Source: a virus. From it: DNA of 32,103 nucleotides. The notes under the pieces are model-generated. The model searched no databases. It had not been told where the DNA came from and was given only the letters and a program-made list of their open reading frames with translations. The translations under genes and the position numbers were made by a program. Positions 20,485 through 31,600 of this stretch are shown piece by piece; within the stretch, counting starts at the first letter, position 1, and each line of letters starts with the position of its first letter. The stretch is from IMG/VR virus record IMGVR_UViG_3300021963_000430, positions 1 through 32,103 of that record; one strand, written 5' to 3'.

Positions 20485-22653
20485 ATGGCATCACCATTTC
20501 AAAAGTACCAAGGCGAACAAGTTCAGCCAATTAATATCCTGCCCTATACAGGGGCAATGGCTGAGAATACCTTTAAGGCATTAAGTGAAGTTGGAAAGAA
20601 TATTGGAGGTACACTAAGATATAATGCAGAAAAGGCACAAGAAAAATCCAAAGCCGCCTATATTGCCAATGGAGTAATCCAGAAGTACATAGAGCAAGAC
20701 GGCCCAGAAGACGATGCTACTGGTGAGGTTACCTATAAGTTATCTGATACAGCACCATCTCACATCAAGGATTTGTACTCAAAGGTACAAAAGCAACCAG
20801 ATGGCGTTGAAGGGATTTCAACTACGGACTTGATGGGTTTCTTGACGCTTGAGCAAAAGCATCAACAGGAAAGACAGCAAGACATAGAGAATTCCATCAA
20901 AGAAAGAGGTATTGGAATTCAAGAAGCAGAACAAGGGTTGCGTAAAGTACAGGTAGAGCAAGGAATAAAGAAGCAGGAACAAGACTATGCTTTTGCCGTT
21001 AGAGATTTGGAGTGGAGAATAAAGCGTGGAGAGACTGGAGATAAACTTGACCAAGATAAACTTGCGTTAGAAAAAGCCAGACTTGACCTTGAAAAGGCTG
21101 TAAACCCAGAAAGAATAAAACTGCTTACAGAACAGGCCAGACAAGAAGCGATAAAGACTGAGTCATTGACTCGTGCCGCCAATGCAGAAAAAGCAAAGGA
21201 AGCATTGATTCAAGCCAGAGAAGGGATTACGCCTACTGCTACTATTCCTCAATATGGCTTAACTGAAACTCGCTCTGGTATAGTCCGCACACCAGATGGT
21301 TTTTATGAAGTTACGGATGACATTGACCAGTTCCTAAAAGATACTGGACTTAAAGTTCAAGACATAGAAGCACCTAGTCCTTCTACAGACATTCCTTATT
21401 CTACGACTTTGTCTAGGGCTTTGTCTGGTGATGTTAAATTTGACCCTACACTTCCTGCTGTAAAAAACCCTTCTGTTAACAAGAAGAAGTTTGTTCAATC
21501 GGTATACGAACAGTTGATTAAAAACTTCCCAGATAAGCGGGATGTCATTGACCATCAGTTTAAGTGGAACCAACAACAGAAGGGGGAAAACAAGGATGTT
21601 GAACTAGACTCTGAAAGATACGACCTTGCTGTTAAGTACACCAACACTAAACAGTTTCAAGATGTTGTAGGAGGTAGCCTTGGTATAAAGAAAGAAACTG
21701 CAGAAGTTAAATCTTCAACTCCTCCTACTGGCGTACAAATTATATCTCAAACCAAAACTGGATACGGAACAATTAAGCAGGTTGTTGCATACAAGACTGA
21801 CCAAAGAATGGTTGATGAGTCTTATGATGCGGCTTTCCAGCAGTTTAAGGATAGAAATGTTCCGTTCCCTATGACCAGAGATGAGGCTTATAAGATATTT
21901 GGTCTCTTTGGTGGAATGAAGAGATGGATGACAGACGATGGTAAGGTTATGTACACCAACGAAAGGGGAGAAACCAAGTCGCAGGACGAACTGGAAGGTA
22001 TGGGTCTTACTAGACAGCCTACAACTGAGTACGGCTTGAAGCGACAAGCGGCTAACAACTGGCTTAGAAGATATGTGCCAGATGAAAAATCTGAAGGAAG
22101 AACAGTTGGTAACTACACATTTACAGCACAGACTAAAAACAAGGCAGACCCAATGTCCGAGTCTGGAATCATAAACCCAGAAAAGGCACAGGAAGATATG
22201 GTTATGATTGAGACAAACCTTACAAAGGCTGATGAGTATGTTGATAGAATGAAAGCGTTGTGGAGAGATGTTCCAGTTGGAGAGTCTGTAAAACTTTGGT
22301 CTGAGTGGCAGACGGAGTATACGACCCTTCAAAGAGGTCTGGAAACATTCAGAAAGTACTTCATTGCTCCAGGTACAGAAACTGAAAGAGATGCTGACAG
22401 ACTTGCCGAAATGATGGTTGAGCCTAGATTCAAGACTCACTGGCAAGACCCAGAAAAGAGACAGGAGGCTTTGGATATGGTAAGAGCCCTCATTGCAAAT
22501 GGAGCAAAGGCAAAGGCTGATGCATATGGTATTACCGTCACTCCGTCAAAAGGTATAACAAAATCAATGACAAACGAGCAAGTTTCAGAAAGGATAAAGG
22601 CAATGGCAAAGGAACTTGAGTCCAAGTATCCAGACAAATATCAAAAAAAATAA
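20485..22653 (+). CDS. Internal virion protein, T7 gp15-like position
   Basis: A 722-residue protein; T7 gp15 is 747. After the N-terminal MASPFQKYQGEQVQPINILP comes a long helical zone around residues 130-250, including ERQQDIENSIKERGIGIQEA and KLALEKARLDLEKAVNPER, with a strong coiled-coil pattern. The middle (FVQSVYEQLIKNFPDKRDVI) and the Met/Lys-rich C-terminal region (VSERIKAMAKELESKYPDKY) are mixed. Such rod-like helical proteins form the periplasmic tunnel with gp16. No enzymatic motif is seen. Arginine codons are mostly AGA. The gene ends eight bases before the giant gene. Confidence 0.6.
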   Translation: MASPFQKYQGEQVQPINILPYTGAMAENTFKALSEVGKNIGGTLRYNAEKAQEKSKAAYIANGVIQKYIEQDGPEDDATGEVTYKLSDTAPSHIKDLYSKVQKQPDGVEGISTTDLMGFLTLEQKHQQERQQDIENSIKERGIGIQEAEQGLRKVQVEQGIKKQEQDYAFAVRDLEWRIKRGETGDKLDQDKLALEKARLDLEKAVNPERIKLLTEQARQEAIKTESLTRAANAEKAKEALIQAREGITPTATIPQYGLTETRSGIVRTPDGFYEVTDDIDQFLKDTGLKVQDIEAPSPSTDIPYSTTLSRALSGDVKFDPTLPAVKNPSVNKKKFVQSVYEQLIKNFPDKRDVIDHQFKWNQQQKGENKDVELDSERYDLAVKYTNTKQFQDVVGGSLGIKKETAEVKSSTPPTGVQIISQTKTGYGTIKQVVAYKTDQRMVDESYDAAFQQFKDRNVPFPMTRDEAYKIFGLFGGMKRWMTDDGKVMYTNERGETKSQDELEGMGLTRQPTTEYGLKRQAANNWLRRYVPDEKSEGRTVGNYTFTAQTKNKADPMSESGIINPEKAQEDMVMIETNLTKADEYVDRMKALWRDVPVGESVKLWSEWQTEYTTLQRGLETFRKYFIAPGTETERDADRLAEMMVEPRFKTHWQDPEKRQEALDMVRALIANGAKAKADAYGITVTPSKGITKSMTNEQVSERIKAMAKELESKYPDKYQKK

Positions 22654-22661
22654 TCTAAAGA

Positions 22662-25600
22662 ATGTCCGAAATTTCTTATTCTAGTTCAGAAGAACTCCGC
22701 AGATATGCATCTCAGATGGGACTAAGGTTGCCAACTGAAGAGGCCATATCGAATCCAGAAGTTCCTTTGCAAAATGAGCAGAACGCAGACATACCAGCCG
22801 AAATTCCAGAAGAGTTCAAAGGTGAATATTTGGCTGAGATGGACAAGCGTTATGGTCACTTGGGCTATGTTATGCCCTTTGAAGACTATCAGATATACAA
22901 AAAGTTTTTGGATAAGAAGAAGGTCTCGATGTGGAATACCATCGGAGAAGCGGTTGCCGCAACTACTACAGACCTAGCAACTGGTGCTTGGGAACTAACA
23001 AAAGACACAGCAACGCTAAAGGTTCCTAAGGTCGTAGGCTCAACGATTGAAGGTGCGGCTGTAGGTACGAAGAATTGGTTGTATATGTATGAGCAAGCCA
23101 AGTACGACAAAAACTCTTGGCTTAGTAAGATGTTGTTTGACAACCACGCAACGCCAGAGGACGAGTACCTGTCTTATCAAGAAGCGTTGAAGGTTCGTGA
23201 GATGATACACAAAGACCAGAACGAAGGCATCTGGGTTCCGCCTAAGGTCAATGTTGGCGGTATGGAAATAGACCTAACAAACCCTGCAGTTGTTCAAGCA
23301 ATCTCATATGTAGCAGACCCTTCTTGGCTTATTCCTAATCTTGGAGTAGAGTCTGCCATCGCAAAGGGGATGAGAGGTGCTACAGCCGCAGTTGGTCTTG
23401 GTGAAAACCTAACGAAGGCTAGTGCCTATGCACTAAAGAAAGCGTCTCAAGGTTTCGGAAAACTTGGAGATATGGGAGAGACTATCTCCGCAAAGATTGC
23501 CAAGGTTGACAAGGGTGTTGGAGAAGTGATGTCTGATATGACTGGTCACGAACATCACATTACAGCACAGGGCAAAATCCAAGGTAACGAAGGTCTTGTC
23601 CGTTCTGCCGAAAGTGGTCTTGGCGTGAACAAAGTCACAATTCCTGCTTGGGCTCAAGTCTCAATGGTTTGGGGTGGTTCTAAACTAACAGAAGGCATTG
23701 GTCGGCTTGGTGAAACTACATTCAAGTTAGCCGCAGAAGAATCAAAGATTGCAGGTATGGCTCTGTCTGAGCGTGTAGCCCTTGAGTCTACGAACAAGTC
23801 AATCCAGAAGGTCGCCACATTCTGGTCTCAAAATGCCACTCCTTTTGTTGAATGGGTTACTAATACAACAAAGGTTGGTCTTCACTCTTCAATGTATGGT
23901 GGTGCTTTTGGCTTTGCTTTCGGAGGAGAAGAAGGTCTTTACCACGGACTTGGAACTGGTTTTGTTATTGGCTCCGCTTTCAATCAGATAGGTGTTCTTC
24001 ATAACACCGTGTCTGGCGGTGATGCAGTCAAAGATACTGTTAAGCAGTTCCTCTGGGCTACCAGCCACTACGACTTTCACAATCAAGAAGGCGTAATGCG
24101 TTATCTCGAGAATGCATATGCTGAAGGTGGAACTAAGGGACAACTTAGAGTTATGTCTCAGATAGCCGCCGCCGAGCGTCTGCTTCCAGACGACCCTATT
24201 CGTATCCTTACGGAAAAGAAGATTAAGGAGATGTCTACCAGCATCGAATGGGATGCTTACGAAAGACAGAACCTTGCAAACCCAGAGTTCGGTGGCATCA
24301 CTTTTGTGAAGAACAAGGATGGCAAATCTGTTATCCTTATCAACGCCGACAGAGCCGCTAGGTCTGCTGTATCTGAAGAGACATTCCACGGATTGCTTCT
24401 GACTAAGCGTTACGGCAAGGAGTTCTCAAAACACGCAATTGATGCACTTGTTGGAACGGAAGATAAACTTGGTGCGTTGTACAGAATGCCCAAGGATAAG
24501 GCTGTTGCTCTCCTTGAGCAGTTTAGAGACCAGTATTTCAACTTGGAGAAGAGTACCACAGGACATATCCCAGAAAATATGTCTGGTATGTACAAGAAGT
24601 TTAATGATGCCATAGAGCGATTTAAGGGTGGAGAAAAGCCTACAGTACTGAATGGATTCTTTGAAGAGTTTATGGCCTCTTATTGGAATCGGTTTGTCGA
24701 GGAAAAGCCATTGGACTATTTGCTCAAGGGAGGAGACCTTGGACTCATCAGAAACGCCATAGAAGGAGCAAAGGACTTCTATCGCAACACGATGGCAAAA
24801 GACTTGCAGGAGGCTGGCGTTCAGTTGGTCAAGGGAGAGACGGCAGATATGTTCCTTATAGACCAGAATACGAAGCAAAGAGTCAGAATTCCTATTCTGG
24901 AAAAACTGATGAAGCATTATGTTAAGGAACTTAACAGCGGAATGTATGATGGCTGGGCGTTGAACAACAAGAAGTATGCAGACACCAATACGCTTCTTAA
25001 CAGCGATTTTGACCATCTCTTGAGACAGGATGTCGAAAGTGGAACTGTCGTTCCCAAGAGCCTTGCAGAAGTTGAAAAGGAAATGCAGGGAAGAATTGCC
25101 GCTCTTGCTGAAGCATTGATTAACCTTCCTAAGGAAGACCGTGGCCTCAGACTTGATTTGATGAACGAGTCTGGGGAAAGCGTTGCACAGTTCCAGCCAG
25201 CAAAGCCACGCAAGAAGAAGCCTAAGAAGGAAGTTCTCCCAGAAACAACTAAGCCTTCAGAAGCCATAGACCTTCAAAAGGAAAGGGCTTGGTTCGAAAA
25301 GCATAGACGCAAGTTCTCTGGAACTGATGTTACACCTTCAGACCTTTCTGAACTTGGCCCTAAGAAGGGCGGCAAGCCAAGAAAGGTAGAGCGAGAAGCA
25401 GGTACAGGAAGATGGAGTTTGGAGAAGGAAGGTGATTTCTGGGAAAGCGTTTGGCAGGGCAATCCTCGTGTCAGAATAACAGGTCTCGCCACGCCAAAGG
25501 AGATAAGCCTCTTTGAGCAATACCTTGGTCAACATACAGCGGCTAGACTGCGTGAATTGAATTTGGTCATTGAAACATCTAGGGCTGGAAGAACAGACCA

Positions 25601-28600
25601 GATTTCAAACATTATCCGCTCTACTGTAATTACCTACGAGAAAAGCACAGAGGACGGAAGAGAGCAGGGTCGATTTGTTGAAGAGCGTAGGTTTGTACCT
25701 CTTGAACTCAATATGTACTTTAAGGCAAAGCCGAAGGGTAAGCCTAAGGATGGAATACAAAAGTATGTGGTTGGAGAGGCCAGACTTCTTGCAACAGTGT
25801 TTGATTGGGATGCATATCTGCGTAGAGAAGACTTTATCTACAACAAGATAGATGACGGAGAACTGCATTTTAAGGGTGTCAGAAACCTGTTTGCTACACA
25901 GCAAAATCTCAGAGAGTCAGTTAAGGCTTTGTTGAGCAATTACAGCCTTGGCAACCACGCAGAGGCTGGTCTCAAGTTGTTTTCTAGAGGAAGAGGCGGG
26001 GAAAGAGATGCCGCCCTTAAGAGAGACATTGTCAACGCCGCCATTGGTTTCCACCCGACCAAGGAGATGATGAAGAAGAGAAGGTATAAGAACACGCCTC
26101 TCGACTTCCAGATGCGTGAAGCAATGCCAGAGACCTTCAATGTAGTTAAGAGTTTCCGTGTGGACAGAATGTCTGGAGTAAGAGCAGAAAACGGAGAAGG
26201 TTTTAGATATGACCACAACGAGGCTTACAAACGAGTACAGGCCAACTTCTCTCCTGCAATCACACGCAGAGACAACAACGGACACATAATCCCTGCAGGT
26301 GCAGGTCATATAATCAAAGACACAGTTTACAGAAACAAGGAAGGTGAACACATCGCTGTGTACGGACTGAGAACTCCTTCCTCTGAAATACTGGTTCGTG
26401 CTGACAGAAGTAGGGTTTTTGATTATGTTGACGAAGGGCTTGCCGATAGTATGGAAGCATCAATTCCTAGCCTTAGAGGTAGCCAGTACACCTCCAAGAA
26501 TGGATGGCTTCACTTTACTCCAGACATCTACGAGGCAGGTTTCTTTGAAGACAAGAAGATGCGTGTCGGTTATATAGACTCGCAAAGCCACTTGGACATA
26601 TCTGACATTCCGTTTGGTACTGATATGCGTACAGCCGTTAGCACGGTTGCCAGCCGTATTGCTGAAACAACAGGCACTCCTATAGGCAAGGTAACAGAAG
26701 ACCTTTTGCGTATGAAGGACGATAACGGAAGACGCATCTTTGATACCTTCCAGAAGGACACAGACCCTATTTCTTCATCTATGCCTACGATGGATGAATG
26801 GCTGATGACGGCTAACAGCAAGAAACTGTTTAGAGATTATGGTATACACTCGATTGGATATAAGAACACAAACCCGATAACTGGACACGAGTACAGTTCA
26901 GTCGCTGTGTTTGAACCCAAGCGGTTTATCGAAAACAGACAGGTTAAAGGTCTTAACGACTTTATGTTCCAGCCGTCAAAGACGATTGGAGACAAGTACA
27001 AGGAGATGGTCAAGAAGGCAGGTTCTGACGACATCACAGCACTCCTCAAGTTCAAGATAAACGAGCAAGGAGAAGTTGTTCCTCGTGACAAGTTTGAACA
27101 CCAAATCACTGAACAGTCCATAAGAGATGTAGTTAACTTCAATGAGATGCTTGTGTCTGATGCATTAAAGTATCTTAAGGACGAGAAGGTCTTTACGCAG
27201 GAAACATACAAGCGGTTCAAGGAGACAATGACTCCAAAGGTCGCTCAAGTTCTCCGTGAAAGATTTAAGTCTGCACCCAAGGAAGTCATCGATAAGATAG
27301 CCCAGTTCTCGATGGATGGGTATGCTACCTATGTTTCAAGCCTTGCCGTTGCCAACAGACAGATTTCACCGTTTGGCAGAGAAACATACATACCGAAGGT
27401 GTCGCTTAATGCTGACTCTGCCTTGATACAAAACGCATCTAAGTATGGCATAACTCCAAAGACTCTTGCCGAGACTGGCATACCTTCACTTGGACACTGG
27501 GTTGAGATGTCTGAGGGAGAGTATATGGCACTCAAGAACTACAAGAATTGGGGTAAAACTCTGGAGTTCGTAAAGACGAATAGAGAACTTGAAGCAAACA
27601 AGAAGATTGCTGAACTTGAAAAGAAGGGAACAGGATATGGAAGAAGACTTTCTAAGACAGAAAGAGACGCTATCAGAGTTCCTTTGTTTGACATAGAGTC
27701 GATGAGAACAGAGGCGGTAGAGCGTATACTTAGAGAGAACAATGGAATTGCTGGCCTAGTAGACAATATGGCGGAGCGTCAGAAACAGTTGGTGTTCTTG
27801 GTTGATGCTTCAATCCTTGGAACAGGAAAGATTGGAGATGACAACCTTGTTCTGTCTACATACGCAAAGAACAGAATGATGGAGGCGTTTATGAAACGCA
27901 ACATAGGCTTTGCCAGACAGTTGATAAAGACCGAGCGTGGATATGCCAGACAAAGTATGCAGGAAATTGTTACAGCATATGATGCCATAGTTACATCTCG
28001 TCGTGACATTGCTGGTGAAGCATCTGAAGCGTGGGCTATGTGGGATAGACAAAACAGGGAAGTACAAAACATCATATCTGATGACGCTAAACAGCGTATC
28101 TTAGATTTCCTTTCCGCTTACCACATCAAGGATGTTAACCCAGAAATACTGGATAAAATCAGAGCAAAACTATACGATGAATCAGCAAAGGGCTTCATAG
28201 AACTTGGCACACCAGAAGCCATAGCAAGAAGCGTTGAGTTGTATGCCTTCTTTGATGCTGGAGGAAAGAGCAACTTGGCAAGAATCAGAGAGTCTATAAA
28301 GCGTAACTACATAGAATCCATCAATGCTCTTGAAAAGGAAGGTTTTTACGGAGTCAGATGGCAGAGCAAAGACCTCTCAAAGTCAGACGGCAATGTTGCC
28401 ATAAACGAAACCGTCACGATTAAGAATGTGAACAGGGCGTGGAATTTTGATGGCACTCACCTTACGGTTATCGAGAAGATAAGCGACAAAAACCCTTCAG
28501 AAAAAATCCTCACTCTACACGACAAGGATGGAAATGTTCTTATGAGAAAGAACTATCAGTCTCGTGTGGAAAAGCAGACAAAGGACAACCAAGGGACTTT

Positions 28601-31600
28601 CTTGGTGGAACTTCCTCAGAGCATAATAGATGAAAAGGTTGACTTGTTCCTGCAGGAAGCAACGCAGGTTGTAAGAAACAAGATAGGTACAGGAGATATC
28701 CCTGCACAGCAACTTATTGAGGGGCCGTATCAAGAAGTTAAAGGCAATATGAAGAACCTGTTGCTTGAGATTGCCAAGACCAAGAGAGGGTTTATGGGTC
28801 AGTCTTCAAACGACAGATACAGACTCTACAGAAATGGCGACTATTTCATAGCACAGGAAATCAACAACGAACTTGGCTTTGATGTCCCATCAAGAATCAA
28901 GCAACTTGAGGAACAACTTGCGTCTGGAAAAGCCAACGCAAGCAGACGCATAACTGATGCAGAGCGTATAAACATAACCAACAGGGTTAACAAGATAGAG
29001 GAAATCCTATCTCAGTCTAAGTTCGGAAATCCCCAAAGAGAACAGGAACTTAGGATTGAGATGGGAAGATTGAACGAGCAGTTGGAAAGCGGAACAAAGA
29101 AGTCCGACAAACTCAGCAAGACACAGGAACTTAGCATAGACGAAAAAGTAAAACTCAGAGATGAGATTACTAGACTTAAGAAGTTCCAGACTCAAGACCT
29201 TGGCTTCTCCTTTGTCATAGACAAGAAGTACAACGCTGAAATATTAACATTCAAGTTTGGTTCTCTTACTGAGCGTAACACTGAACTGACAAAGATGGTC
29301 ACGCATAAGGGAAGAGGTTCCAATGCGGCTTTCGAGAAGTTTGCAGAAAAGGCGTTCCTTGAATTCAACCAGTTCCTCAACGGTCAGCGTCTGAAGGAAA
29401 TGAACAGACTTGGCGTAATCCTTGGAGAAGGTACACACAAGGACAGCGTCATACCTCAAATCCGTCAACTTATGGACAAGTTGAACGAGATGGAAAAGGT
29501 TCAGAGAGGCTTCTACAACACAGAAAAGAAGCGTATAAACAACGAGCGTAGGCTTAACGGACAAAAGCCTCTTGAAGAGAAGAAGATTGTAGAGCAAATC
29601 AAGAAGGACTTGGATGCCTTGGACGATGCATCTATCGAGGCTGAAGCAATGCACCTTGCGGCGGCAGAACAGTTGTTCCAGTTGAATGTTCTCGATAAGA
29701 TGAACGGAATGACTCCAGAGCGTGTCGAGGAGTTGCTGTATCGCATTTCCGCAAAGAGAAGAGAAGTAGACCTCAATCAGTACCATATGCCTGTTCCAAA
29801 GAACAAGGATGTCGTTGGTATGATAGGTGAACTTCAGCGGTCTCTTGTTGAAAACGGAAACAAGTTTGCCGTGCTTCAAGACAAGTTCAACCAGATGCAC
29901 GATGGTTTGTACGGAAGGAGCGATGAACAGGCGGCGATAAAGGAACAGATTGGTTTCCTTTCAAGACGCTACCTGTATGCAAAGGGAATCAAACTTAACG
30001 CAAAGAGACAGTTCATAGAACAAGCAACCCTCCACGACTTTGATGTGGTGTCTAAGTTCGACTATATGAAGTTGCGTACTATGAGACCGCAGGGGGATGG
30101 AGTCTCTTATGGAGAGCCGTCATACCTAGTCGATGTTGATGGTGTGCTTGGCAGGGGACACGAGGAATACAGAACGACAAAGGACTACACTGACGAGTTT
30201 AAGGCAAGGCTCGTTGAACTGAAGTCATATTATGACATCGGACTTACGCAGGGAGACCTGTCCATAAAGAACATCCTTGGTATAGAACTTACTCCTGCTA
30301 ACACTGATATATCAATACACCATCATCTCAGAAACAGGCTTACACAAAAGAACCTTGGCGATGAAGGTTACGCTTGGGCTAACGACCCTCGAAACAGAAA
30401 GTTCATAAAGTCGCTTGATACGGACATTATGGAGGGACGCATTGACCACAACGAGGCAGTACAGCGTATAAAGGATGAACAGATTATATCGTCCATAGGT
30501 AAGGATGGAGTTGACTTGAAGGACACCGTACAGGCTATGAGCGATACAATCGAGAAGATTGCCATCGTTGCAAACAGGCTGAACCTTGCACATAGAGGCA
30601 TAGAATTGGTTGATATGAACTCTGACATACAGAGCGAGTTCCCTATGTTCAGAAAGTACAGGGCTGAAATACCGAAGGACATACCTAAACTTGAGACTGA
30701 ACTTAAGAAACTGAGAAGCCTTAAGACATCTCTCAAACAGCGTTACGAAAATATTCTCAAAAAGGCTGGAGACGACAAAGCACCTCCAGAGTTCAAGCGT
30801 CTTGTTGCCGAGTACAGGCACATAGATTATAGGGAAGCCATTGCAAAGAAGAACACAAAGCAGGACAGACAGCGTCTCCGTGAGATGGAGAAACTCAGAA
30901 AGTCTAGCATCAAAAACCTGTTCAGACAGTATGACGATTTTGCAAAGAACCTAGGAATGAAGGGCATAAGAGACTCACGGCTTGAGATACATCCGTCTGA
31001 CCCAAGAACTCAGTACATAGCATACGCATTCCCAGAGATAAGCAGTGACTTCTTCCAGTCTTCTTGGAGACAGTGGGACTTGAATACATCTAGCCCAGAA
31101 GGACATCCCAACGCTGGTATAGTTGGAGGCAGGGACTCACTGCCAGAAGCAGGAGCATTGCCCAATGCAAACCCTGCGATAAAGGCTTGGACTTCTACTG
31201 TTGGCCCAGAAGTAAGACGCTTCATTTCGCAGGAAAGCAGGGACTTGAAGAGACCTGTATACCTTGCGGACTACATACATTTTGCACACGCAAAGAGAGC
31301 ATACCACGAAAGAAATCCGTCTATGCCTATGTCTGCGGCTGACGCACACCTTCTTAAGTTCTTCTTCCCTAGGGAGACATCTCGTGGACTTCTTGCGGAC
31401 AAGATTAACAGAGTGCCAGAGGAGAAGATGAAACAGCACGAGGCTTATACCAACGGCATACTTGATAACCTAAAGAGTTCTACAGAAAGGGAACGCTTTA
31501 TTAGGTCATTCGTAGTAGATGCGTTGGATTTGATTACGGACAATGGAGGACTTAGAGAAGCCGCACTCAAGAAACTTAAGCAGATGTCCGACGCTGAGTT

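Noticed and set aside
26700-26740. DDNGRR as a single-subunit RNA polymerase T/DxxGR motif, making the giant an N4-like virion RNA polymerase
   Set aside because: No matching motif A, B or C (DxxxNGxQ-, RxxxKxxxMxxxYG- or HDS-type) was found in the giant, and this word lies in the ART-like stretch.
27810-27840. LGTGKIG as a Walker A ATP-binding loop in the giant
   Set aside because: The Lys is followed by Ile in place of Thr/Ser, and no Walker B or helicase motif follows.
29244-29900. 218-codon open frame on the - strand
   Set aside because: It is fully inside the giant gene, has no start signal, and gives a Leu/Phe/Val-rich low-complexity product typical of antisense to Lys/Glu-rich helices.
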